From the NCBI GenBank assembly GCA_025454475.1, contig JALOOJ010000005.1, positions 1 to 48,873 on the forward strand: a DNA stretch of 48,873 nucleotides, given 5' to 3'. This DNA comes from Anaerolineae bacterium. GTDB taxonomy: Bacteria > Chloroflexota > Anaerolineae > B4-G1 > SLSP01. Below the pieces are notes generated by a model that did no database searches, had not been told where the DNA came from, and saw nothing but the letters and a program-made list of their open reading frames with translations. Shown piece after piece: positions 29,344-36,748 of this stretch (the stretch's first letter is position 1; each line of letters opens with the position of its first letter). The translations under genes were made by a program, and so were the position numbers.

Positions 29344-30329
29344 AGCTGAGACAACTGGCGCAGGAATGGCTCCGGGATGAGCCCCTCCGGCGTGTGTGGC
29401 ACATCCCACGTGATGACGCCCTGGTTCCGGTTGACGTACTGCGTGTAACCTACCACGAGCGCGTTGGGAAATCGTGGTGGGCCCTGGCACCAATACTGCC
29501 CGAGGAAGGTGAGCACGTGGAACTGCGGCCCGTCGTCACTCCGACCCAAGGGGTGGGCCTGCCAAGGAACGTCCACCGCGACCGGAAGCATATCTGCTAT
29601 CTCGCCGGATGTGTAGTCTTCATACGCCGTGTTGGCATCGAAGGCCTCACGCACCCCGGGGTTGAACGCGACCAAACCTACGGGGTTACCCGCCTTCACT
29701 GCAGCGCGGAAGCTGTGGAAGTTGGGCTCGTCCTCATGCACGTACATGCGCTCCGGAAAGTAACAGCCGTCGAACCACCATCCTGAGACGTGCTCAGCCC
29801 ACCGCAGCGACCACTCCCGGATCACGGCCTCCCAGTTGCGCTGGAAAACCGATAACCGCTCATCTGTCTCTAGTGTCCGCAAGTACCGGCCCGGGCGGAG
29901 CTGCCACTTCGAGGCGTCCCAGGCCGGTGTACACCTGAGGCCCTCCACGGCGAGCCGGTCGTCCGCCGGCGCGTGGCTGGGCAAGTACGCCATCAGCCGA
30001 ATCCCGCGTGGCTTAAGGGCGTGTGCCAGATCGGCAACCAAGTCGCGTTGAGAGCAACGGCTGGGTCGACGTCCCACCAGGATGTCGTAGGTCGCATTGG
30101 GCGAGAGATAGAAGCCCGAATTCTGACCTAGGGTAATGAAGAAGTAGCCGGCCCCTACATCGACCAACTGATCGGCGAGACCAGCAACATCGAAAGCGTC
30201 GACCTGTCGATTCCACGCATCGACCGCGCGTCCCCCTTCGGTACCATCAGGAAAGCTAGGCGCAAGGAAGTGCATGAAGACACCCCAGCGAGCGGCACGG
30301 AACCAGGCCATGTCCGGTCGTTCAACCAT
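29316..30329 (-). CDS. GH29-like (alpha-L-fucosidase family) single-domain hydrolase
   Basis: This 337-residue protein consists of the GH29 (beta/alpha)8-barrel core only. The start MVERPDMAWFRAARWGVFMHF is the typical WFRDAKFGIFIHWG-like entry of GH29. The likely nucleophile is D187 in SGWWFDGCYFPE. GH29 enzymes cleave alpha-L-fucosides with retention; a separate acid/base residue is variable and not assigned here. No signal peptide is visible, so it should act in the cytoplasm. It lacks the C-terminal beta-sandwich seen in full-length fucosidases such as the one at 40171. The 66 bp before it hold no obvious promoter. The PHP phosphatase gene precedes it. Confidence 0.8.
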   Translation of the reverse strand: MVERPDMAWFRAARWGVFMHFLAPSFPDGTEGGRAVDAWNRQVDAFDVAGLADQLVDVGAGYFFITLGQNSGFYLSPNATYDILVGRRPSRCSQRDLVADLAHALKPRGIRLMAYLPSHAPADDRLAVEGLRCTPAWDASKWQLRPGRYLRTLETDERLSVFQRNWEAVIREWSLRWAEHVSGWWFDGCYFPERMYVHEDEPNFHSFRAAVKAGNPVGLVAFNPGVREAFDANTAYEDYTSGEIADMLPVAVDVPWQAHPLGRSDDGPQFHVLTFLGQYWCQGPPRFPNALVVGYTQYVNRNQGVITWDVPHTPEGLIPEPFLRQLSQLESIEQRSY

Positions 30330-30395
30330 AAAGACCTCCCTAACGTAGCCTCGTGCACTTTACCCTTGCGTAGGTGCATGAAACCTTCGCAAGCG

Positions 30396-31214
30396 TTAGC
30401 CAGCAAGGCTCTTCCGCATCCGGTCGAACCGCTCCCGAATCTCATCCGCTGTCAGGAAATCCGAATCGCGGAAGCCCATCGCGCGCGCCCAGTTCATGGC
30501 ACTGTCCAGCCGCTCGAAAGCATCGGGATGATGTGCGTCGGCGGTCACAGTAAAACGCGCCCCCATCGCGCGCGCCAACCTGAAGAACGCCTCGGCGGCC
30601 TCGCGGTACGCAGGGTCCAGCGCGGCGCCACCGTTGATCTCCACAGCAACCTCCCGATCATTGGCCAGCTCGATCAGCTCAGCCTGCGTCGCTGTGCCTA
30701 TTGCGGCCATGATTGGCTCCAGGGGCTGCATCACACTGTCATCGAAGGGGTGCGCCCACACTGTGACACCCGGCACCGATAACATTCCGCGTGCCATGTG
30801 CACCAAGAGGTCGGCCTTGGCTCGTGGTGACTCGTCTGCGGGCTGGGGCGCAGCGGGCAGATGAAAGTGACTTGCCGCACAGATCACGTGCTCCACCAAC
30901 CCCAGTATCTCCAGACTCAGGCATCCGGCACCGGTCAGGGTGTAGTCGGCCTCCACACCTAACAGGATCTCGAAATCGTCAGGGAGTGCCATCGCCTCCA
31001 GCCTCGCGCGCTGCCGGCGCAGCACGTCCGGCTGCTGTCCGTTGTAGAAGCTGCAGCCTGGGACGATGGAAGGGGTCACGTGATCGGCGAAACCCAGAGC
31101 CGCCAGACCCTTCTCGCGCGCTCGCGCGATCATCGCCTCCAGTGTTGCCTCTTTACGCCCGCAGGGCGAGTAGGTCGTGTGAACGTGGAAGTCTGCGTAG
31201 ATCGGATCCGTCAT
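30396..31214 (-). CDS. PHP-domain phosphatase, histidinol-phosphatase-like
   Basis: This 272-residue PHP-family metal-dependent phosphoesterase has metal-ligand motifs DFHVHTTYSPCGR (about 8-20), ALGFADHV near 40, GVEADY near 86, AASHFHL near 114, WAHPFDD near 155 and ADAHHPD near 225. The layout matches HisK-type histidinol-phosphatase and related sugar phosphatases. The ATG at 31214 follows AAAGGGACC; an upstream in-frame ATG lies within the ABC-F gene's 3' end and is less likely. Without other his genes nearby, a role in histidine synthesis is unproven; a housekeeping phosphatase for another phosphomonoester is equally possible. Confidence 0.85.
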   Translation of the reverse strand: MTDPIYADFHVHTTYSPCGRKEATLEAMIARAREKGLAALGFADHVTPSIVPGCSFYNGQQPDVLRRQRARLEAMALPDDFEILLGVEADYTLTGAGCLSLEILGLVEHVICAASHFHLPAAPQPADESPRAKADLLVHMARGMLSVPGVTVWAHPFDDSVMQPLEPIMAAIGTATQAELIELANDREVAVEINGGAALDPAYREAAEAFFRLARAMGARFTVTADAHHPDAFERLDSAMNWARAMGFRDSDFLTADEIRERFDRMRKSLAG

Positions 31215-31260
31215 TTTGGTCCCTTTGCTCCTCTCCTGCCGTGTCTGGGTCGCACAAGAT

Positions 31261-32883
31261 CTAGACCCTATTGCCGGCCTGCCATGTTGTCCAGTTGCCA
31301 CTGATCTCGCGGACCTGCGCGGGTTCCTCGAAGATCAGGAGTTTCGTTGCCACCTTGTCGATAAAGAACCGGTCGTGGCTGACGACGATAACGGCGCCGG
31401 GGAAGTGCGCCAGCGCGCGTTCCATCACCTGAGTGCTGGTCATATCGAGATGGTTCGTTGGTTCGTCGAGGATCACCAGCCCGGCCCCAGAGAGCAGGCA
31501 CTTCGCCAGCGCCACGCGCGCGCGCTGCCCACCAGACAGCGTGCGGATCTTTTGCGCCAGGTCCATCTCCGAGAACTGCATCATCGAGAGGAACCGGTTG
31601 ACCTGCTTGCGCGGCGCGATATATGCCAACCCGACGATGTTGACCGCGTGGCTGACCGTGTCGTCAAGGTCCAGCTCCTCGAAGATCTGGTTGTAATAGG
31701 CATAGCCCACGCCTTTGCCCCAGGTTAGGTGGCCTGAATCTGCAGGCACAAGCTCGCTCAGGACCTTGAGCAGCGTCGTCTTTCCGCAGCCATTCGGACC
31801 GAGGATGGCCACGCGATCGCCGCGATAGACCCCAAAGGTGAGATCCCTGAAGAGTACCTGGTCGCCATAGGCCTTGCCCAGCATCTCCACGGTCAGGATG
31901 TCATTGGGCACGTAGAGCCGATCGTAGATGGAGGTAATGATCTTGTCGACAGGGCGCGGGTCGGCTTGTTTCCTGATGTTGGCTAGCTTTCGCTGCAGTG
32001 CACGTGAGGGGTTCCTGCGCGCCTCCTCGCGATCGGCAATTGCCTCCGCCTCATAGAGCAGCAACTCCGCCTCGTGCTCGTACAGCCGCTCAAGCGACTT
32101 GAGGCGCGTCGGCTTTTCGCGCACGTAGTCACGGTAGTTCCCGGCGTACTCCTGGACGTGGTAGGCCTCGACCTCCACGATCCGGTTGGCAACGCGGTCG
32201 AGGAACTGCCGATCATGGGTGACGAAGATCAGGGCGCCCGGGAAGTCGCTGAACCAGCCCTCCAGCCACGCCAACCCCTCGACATCGAGGAAGTTGGTGG
32301 GCTCGTCCATTAGCAAGATATCCGGGCCTTCCAGGAGGATCTTGGCCAACGCGGCGCGATTGCGCCAGCCGCCGGATAGCGAATCGATTGGACAGGTGCG
32401 ATGCGCCTCGCTGAACCCAAGGCGCGACAGCGCCGTGTCGATCTTGTACTGGTACGTCCACGCACCACTGTGCTCCATAGCCTCGATGAGCGTCGATTGG
32501 TGTGCGATCAGGCGGTCCAGCGCCGCGCCGCCCGGGTTTTCCTCGAACGCGATCTCCACTTCGAGCATGGCCTCTTCCAGCGCGTGGATCTCGGCGAAAA
32601 CATCGTCCAATACCTCCAGGATGCTGAGCGTCCCGTCGAGCTGGGAGAACTGGGAGAAGTACCCGATCCTAACGCCGGCGTCGACATCGATCGTGCCCTC
32701 CGTGGGTGTTTCCAGACCCAGGATCAGCTTGAGCAGCGTGGTCTTGCCGGCGCCGTTCTTGCCGATCAGGCCTACGCGATCGCCCTGGTCCAGGCGGAAG
32801 TAGACCTCGCGCAGGACAGGCACCGGCTTGTCTGGCGCTTCGCCGAAAGTTTTGTGGATATTGTTGAGCCGGATCAAGCTCAT
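31261..32883 (-). CDS. ABC-F family ATPase
   Basis: This 540-residue soluble protein has two ABC domains and no membrane segments. Walker A motifs are GKNGAGKTTLL (near 41) and GPNGCGKTTLL (near 353). Signatures are LSGGWRNRAALAK and LSGGQRARVALAK; Walker B regions are LLMDEPTNFLD and VILDEPTNHLD. The charged linker between the domains (about 240-310, YEHEAELLLYEAEAIADREE) is the arm that reaches the ribosomal tRNA sites in EttA-like proteins. Members resolve stalled ribosomes or protect them from antibiotics. Which subfamily applies cannot be told by eye. Confidence 0.93.
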   Translation of the reverse strand: MSLIRLNNIHKTFGEAPDKPVPVLREVYFRLDQGDRVGLIGKNGAGKTTLLKLILGLETPTEGTIDVDAGVRIGYFSQFSQLDGTLSILEVLDDVFAEIHALEEAMLEVEIAFEENPGGAALDRLIAHQSTLIEAMEHSGAWTYQYKIDTALSRLGFSEAHRTCPIDSLSGGWRNRAALAKILLEGPDILLMDEPTNFLDVEGLAWLEGWFSDFPGALIFVTHDRQFLDRVANRIVEVEAYHVQEYAGNYRDYVREKPTRLKSLERLYEHEAELLLYEAEAIADREEARRNPSRALQRKLANIRKQADPRPVDKIITSIYDRLYVPNDILTVEMLGKAYGDQVLFRDLTFGVYRGDRVAILGPNGCGKTTLLKVLSELVPADSGHLTWGKGVGYAYYNQIFEELDLDDTVSHAVNIVGLAYIAPRKQVNRFLSMMQFSEMDLAQKIRTLSGGQRARVALAKCLLSGAGLVILDEPTNHLDMTSTQVMERALAHFPGAVIVVSHDRFFIDKVATKLLIFEEPAQVREISGNWTTWQAGNRV

Positions 32884-32943
32884 AGGGCGGTGACCTCTTG
32901 TGGCCTTAGTGTAGGCACAGAGCGCAATTCGTCGAACCGTGTG

Positions 32944-33003
32944 AGACCATTGAGCTCTTCTGCTGGAGCAGGTGATTGCTCAACAAGGAGAGCTCAATGG
33001 TCT
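32944..33003. repeat. Perfect 15-bp inverted repeat between comEC and ABC-F
   Basis: AGACCATTGAGCTCT (32944-32958) is exactly mirrored at 32989-33003, enclosing a 30-base loop. It ends 8 bp from the comEC stop and could end that transcript, although no T-tract follows on the minus strand. Confidence 0.7.
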
Positions 33004-33010
33004 GTCCCCG

Positions 33011-35350
33011 TCAGCGGCGGGCACGAATGCGGATGTCGCTGCCGTCCGAGATGACGTCGATCGTGCCTTGCTGCGCCGTACGGTAGAGCGCCACATCCAT
33101 CAGCTTGGCCTCGGTCACACCATCGAGCCGGTCCCCCTGGACAACGGCGACCACGGGCGCAACAGCCTGAAGGAGGGCCACCGAGCAGCATGTCTTGGCG
33201 CCCTGGCGGGGGAGCTGTAGCACCTGGCTTCGCAGGTTCGGACCATACGCCTCGGCGAGCGATGTCTCGACCACAGTCGTCGCGTCGCCCATCAACAACA
33301 TGCGCGTCGTGCCGTAGTCGAGTTCTAACACAAGCGGGCCTTGCTCGTCCGGGGGCGGCCACAGGACGCTGAGCGCCGCGCCCGATCCAAGCTGCCAGAC
33401 ATCCCCCGCTTGCAGCGCGCCGGTCGTCCCCGGCGGGCGTTGCTCCAGTAGAGTGCGCCATCGGGAGTAGGTTGGGTCGACGTGAACCTCTGGGCCGTGC
33501 CCGACGAAGGCGACCTCATAGCGCTCAAGCACGGGCACGAGCCCACCGAGGTGGTCATCGTCAGGCGAGGTCAGGATGACCAGATCCAGACTGCGGTCAT
33601 AGAAGGGCATCTGCCGACCGATCTCGGCCAACGTCTGTCGCGAGTCCCCGCCCCCGTCGATCAACGCCTGTTGCCCTGTGGGCGTCCGGATGAAAACGGC
33701 ATCGCCCTTCCCGGTGTCCAGGAACACCACATGCAGCTTGCCATCCGGCCGCACGGCAAGGAAAATCGCCAGCAGAACAACTACGGCGGCACCCGACGCA
33801 AGGACGTAGGGATTGGCGCACCCCAGAAGCGTGCGCAGTTGGCTGGCCCAAGCTTTCAAGTGCTCCCTGTCCAGGAGTAGTGTCGTCAGCGTCGCGAGGA
33901 GTAGGTAGTACCCCCAGATCAGCACCGGTGGCACCGCGGGCACGGGAACGCTGGCCAGCGGCAGCGAGGCCGTAAGGGTCACTGTTCCCGTTGTGTAGGC
34001 CAGGAAGACCCAAGCGATCCAGGCAAAGAACCGGCCCAGTGGCCACAGGACCAGGCCGAATCCCAACGCCAGGCCGCCGAACACCATGATGAAGGGCTGT
34101 GCCGGCAGGATAAGGAAGTTCGTCAAGGGCGCCACCAGCGGAATGGCGCGGAAGCTGCTGACTGTGATGCCCAGTGTGAGGACCTGGACAGCCAGGGTCA
34201 CGATCAAGACATCGCCTAGCGCGCCCACGATGCGCTCAGCACGCTGCTGGTTGAGCAGCCGCGCGAGAAGTGTCGTGGCCCAAGTTGCCATCAGTGGCGC
34301 ATACACCATCATCCCCAACGTGGCTGCGGCGCTCAACTGGAATCCCGTGTCCCAGAGCACAAAGGGGTTAGCGAGGGAGAGTGCGACGACCGCGGCAGCA
34401 AGGGATGTGGGGCCGTGAGCCCGGCGTTGCTCCTGCTGGCCCAACGCGATCAGCGATGACATCACGCCCGCGCGGAACACCGATGCGTGTGCACCCACCA
34501 GCAGCACATAGCCCCAGATCCCGAGCAGCGCCGCCAGCAACGCGCCTCGCCGCTGGAGTAACCTGCGCGCTATCTGCGTGACTAACGCGGCGACCATCGT
34601 CAGGTTGAAGCCCGAGATCGCGACGATGTGGCTGGTGCCGGTGGTCTCGAAGTCCTCCTTGAGCGCTTGAGGAATCCCCTGTTCGATACCTAGCAGAATC
34701 CCGGCCAACAGCGATCCTTGGGGTTCAGGGAGCAACGACTGCAGGGTTCGATGTGCGTGCTCCTTGAATCGCAGCAAGCGATCGAGGATTGGATTGCCCT
34801 GATGCGACGCTACTACAGTGGCGCCAGTGCTGCGCAGCAGGGCATAGATGCCCTCGCGCGCCAGATAGTCCTCGAAGGAGAAGTCCGCGAACACAGGGGG
34901 TGTTTCCAGATTGCCAGCGACCTGTATGCGATCGCCGTAAGCGACCTCGGGGTAGCGCGGCACGTACACGAGTAGCTTCCCCTCAACGTCCCGAACCCCG
35001 ATGGCGTATGAGCTGATGCGTTCGACGCGGACGCGCAGGCGAGTGTCTGATGTACGCCGATCAGGCTCTGCGACGACCACGCCCTGGATCTCGACCGCGC
35101 CCTGACCGCGGTAGAATGCCACGTGATCGGCCGTGATCTCCGTCCGTGCCGCGCCAAGCCGCAGCGCCCCCAACGCCAGACCTATCAGCATCGCGGCAGC
35201 GCGGCGAGCCATATGACGATCGCCCCAGCCGATAAGTAGCGCCAGCGCGAGCGGGAGGGGCGACAGGAACCAGACGGCGGGGACATCCACCCAGCGGGCG
35301 AGTGCGATACCGCACATCCAAGCTGCTGCGAACAACATCAGGGGCGTCAT
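33011..35350 (-). CDS. comEC: ComEC/Rec2-type DNA uptake channel
   Basis: This 779-residue membrane protein has an N-terminal DUF4131/OB-like part (about 20-180), the competence channel domain (about 205-490) with GTSHIVAISGFNLTM and GAHASVFRAGVMSSL and about ten membrane segments, and a C-terminal metallo-beta-lactamase-like domain (about 537-779). In transformation ComEC passes single-stranded DNA across the membrane. The beta-lactamase-like domain is degenerate: the usual THxHxDHxGG reads TSPDDDHLGG (594-603) and HHGS reads RQGA (715-718), so nuclease activity on the non-transported strand is probably lost or supplied elsewhere. LLMGDA (685-690) remains. No other competence gene is in the window. 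Confidence 0.9.
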   Translation of the reverse strand: MTPLMLFAAAWMCGIALARWVDVPAVWFLSPLPLALALLIGWGDRHMARRAAAMLIGLALGALRLGAARTEITADHVAFYRGQGAVEIQGVVVAEPDRRTSDTRLRVRVERISSYAIGVRDVEGKLLVYVPRYPEVAYGDRIQVAGNLETPPVFADFSFEDYLAREGIYALLRSTGATVVASHQGNPILDRLLRFKEHAHRTLQSLLPEPQGSLLAGILLGIEQGIPQALKEDFETTGTSHIVAISGFNLTMVAALVTQIARRLLQRRGALLAALLGIWGYVLLVGAHASVFRAGVMSSLIALGQQEQRRAHGPTSLAAAVVALSLANPFVLWDTGFQLSAAATLGMMVYAPLMATWATTLLARLLNQQRAERIVGALGDVLIVTLAVQVLTLGITVSSFRAIPLVAPLTNFLILPAQPFIMVFGGLALGFGLVLWPLGRFFAWIAWVFLAYTTGTVTLTASLPLASVPVPAVPPVLIWGYYLLLATLTTLLLDREHLKAWASQLRTLLGCANPYVLASGAAVVVLLAIFLAVRPDGKLHVVFLDTGKGDAVFIRTPTGQQALIDGGGDSRQTLAEIGRQMPFYDRSLDLVILTSPDDDHLGGLVPVLERYEVAFVGHGPEVHVDPTYSRWRTLLEQRPPGTTGALQAGDVWQLGSGAALSVLWPPPDEQGPLVLELDYGTTRMLLMGDATTVVETSLAEAYGPNLRSQVLQLPRQGAKTCCSVALLQAVAPVVAVVQGDRLDGVTEAKLMDVALYRTAQQGTIDVISDGSDIRIRARR

Positions 35351-35370
35351 AGCGCCAAGTCCTCGTCGCA

Positions 35371-35470
35371 GGGATGGGTGACTGGTGATAAGGGACTAGG
35401 GACTTGTAATGAGGGACAAGGGATAGGATGCGTCCGGACCCTTTCCCTGATCCCTGGTCACCAGTCCCTG
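35371..35470. repeat. Family A inverted repeat, copy near comEC
   Basis: GGGTGACTGGTGATAAGGGA (from 35376) is mirrored by TCCCTGATCCCTGGTCACCA (from 35444). The centre carries GCGTCCGGACCC. It separates divergent comEC and STAS genes. Confidence 0.65.
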
Positions 35471-35525
35471 CCGAGCGCATTATAGAGATGAGTGCTATGC
35501 GCGTCAAACAGTCCCCGTCAATACC

Positions 35526-35580
35526 AGTAACGTTGTCGCAACATGCAGGTAACCCCTTACGACCCCGACTGCGCTATAAT
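35526..35580 (+). promoter_or_regulatory. Promoter of the STAS gene with possible 11-bp repeats
   Basis: A perfect TATAAT (35575-35580) has no usable -35. Heptamers AGTAACG, CGCAACA, GGTAACC and ACGACCC start at 35526, 35537, 35548 and 35559, exactly 11 bp apart, ending 9 bp before the -10. This resembles an OmpR/PhoB-type operator, but the match between units is loose. Confidence 0.4.
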
Positions 35581-35643
35581 GAATAGTAAGAGAACGGTAT
35601 GATCGTGTCGAACACAAGTCGCTTCGATGAAACGGAGTTGCCA

Positions 35644-36072
35644 ATGCTACTTGCTGAGTCGCCGGCCCTCCGGCCGCATGAAAGGACGTGGTCATTCATG
35701 ATTGAGCGCACGATTCGGGACATCGCGGATGTGGAGAGGTACGACGACGCGGCCATTGTGACGTTGAGGGATCGCATGGATGCCTTCAGTGCGCCACTCC
35801 TGACCGAGGCGCTTGACCGGTTGCTGGACGCAGGTGTTGTGCGTTTCATCATCGACTTATCCAGCGTCCGGGTCGTCGACGCAGACGGGGATTACCCGCT
35901 CCTGCACCTGCTCAAATGCACGCAGACGAGCGACTGTACGGTCACGCTGGTCTGTCCCGAAGGCAACCCTATCCGGATCTTCTACGAGATGATGCATCTC
36001 GATACGCTGTTTACAATGGCGCCCTCACTGGACTATGCCCTGGCGACCTCGGAGTTCGCCGTCGAAGTGTAG
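35644..36072 (+). CDS. STAS-domain anti-sigma-factor-antagonist-like protein
   Basis: This is about 142 residues. It has the STAS fold: the first strand region RYDDAAIVTLRDRMDAFSAPLL, helix EALDRLLDAG, then VRFIIDLSSVRVVDADGDYPLLHLLKC. In SpoIIAA-like antagonists the loop reads DSSG with a phosphorylated serine; here it is DADG, so the phosphosite is an aspartate and normal kinase control is unlikely. Such proteins regulate anti-sigma factors or act in stressosome-like or lipid-asymmetry modules. I prefer the ATG at 35644 because GGAG lies 6 bp upstream; an ATG at 35599 in the same frame also follows the promoter. A long intergenic region and then htrA follow on the same strand. Confidence 0.75.
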   Translation: MLLAESPALRPHERTWSFMIERTIRDIADVERYDDAAIVTLRDRMDAFSAPLLTEALDRLLDAGVVRFIIDLSSVRVVDADGDYPLLHLLKCTQTSDCTVTLVCPEGNPIRIFYEMMHLDTLFTMAPSLDYALATSEFAVEV

Positions 36073-36098
36073 GGAGGCTCTGGTTGTTGTAGGCTACA

Positions 36099-36143
36099 AC
36101 ACAGAGCGCTCCGAGCATCGGTTATGCCTGGAGCGCTCTGTGT
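36099..36143 (+). terminator. Perfect 14-bp hairpin after the STAS gene
   Basis: ACACAGAGCGCTCC pairs with GGAGCGCTCTGTGT around a 17-base loop, 27 bp after the STAS stop. The following bases are not T-rich, so termination may be partial. Confidence 0.55.
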
Positions 36144-36219
36144 ATTGGGGCGTGATTTCGTTAATAATCGGTTAGGTCCAGAGTGTCTGGGCGTTGGTCT
36201 CCAGTCGGGTCATCCCTGC

Positions 36220-36288
36220 TCTTAGCCGGTTCTCAGCATCCTCTTACCCGTTTCTCAGGGTGTTCTGGTAGGGTGAAGCTGTACAGAC
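36220..36288 (+). promoter_or_regulatory. Five-heptamer operator array 1
   Basis: CTCTTAG, TTCTCAG, CTCTTAC, TTCTCAG and TTCTGGT start at 36220, 36231, 36242, 36253 and 36264: exact 11-bp steps, the period of OmpR/PhoB-family direct-repeat sites. A possible -10 TACAGA lies at 36283. Downstream (36289-36600) there is no convincing gene: an orphan AAAGGAGGTG at 36328 with no start codon at usable distance, and GC-rich hairpins. Confidence 0.65.
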
Positions 36289-36389
36289 TACAAACGACAT
36301 GGATTCGGTGGGGATGCGCTTAGTGTGAAAGGAGGTGCGGTATCGCAGAGCTGACCTAGATGGAACGACACCTGGATGAGACACGGCGA

Positions 36390-36416
36390 GCCAGCCGGAG
36401 TACATGCTCCGGCTGG
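36390..36416 (+). other. 11-bp perfect hairpin in the long htrA upstream region
   Basis: GCCAGCCGGAG and CTCCGGCTGGC enclose a 5-base loop. A second stem, GCTGGC/GCCAGC, spans 36452-36476. Together they make this stretch a candidate structured leader or small RNA, with no known family recognised. Confidence 0.45.
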
Positions 36417-36603
36417 CCTGCTCCCGGACCTCAATCACATTGGGAGGCCGCGCTGGCTCGTCTGGGTTTTGCCAGCTCCTTTCATCAACTCAGCCCTCTC
36501 CCTGAGCTGATCTGAGGATACTCTTCCTTCCGGCGGGCTAGTGAGAGCATTCCGCCTGCTCCCACTGGCCCGCCCCTCTCTGGGCCGGACCGGATAGGCA
36601 GGA

Positions 36604-36659
36604 CTCTCAGCATACTCTTAGTCAGCTTACAGGTAATCTTCAGCCAGATGGGGTAGTCT
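36604..36659 (+). promoter_or_regulatory. Four-heptamer operator array 2 and htrA promoter
   Basis: CTCTCAG, CTCTTAG, CTTACAG and TCTTCAG start at 36604, 36615, 36626 and 36637, again exactly 11 bp apart. Ten bases after the last lies TAGTCT (36654-36659), a plausible -10, in the same geometry as a Pho-type activated promoter. It precedes the htrA start by about 90 bp. Confidence 0.65.
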
Positions 36660-36748
36660 AGTCATAAGAACGCAGGTTGCGAGGGAGACGAGCAGCCACG
36701 CGCAGAATAGAGCGCACGCTATGCGAGCGTGCATTGGGAGGTAATACT

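Noticed and set aside
36360-36512. 50-codon ORF in the htrA upstream region
   Set aside because: The strong AAAGGAGG is over 20 bp from the ATG, the frame spans perfect hairpins and the composition looks non-coding.
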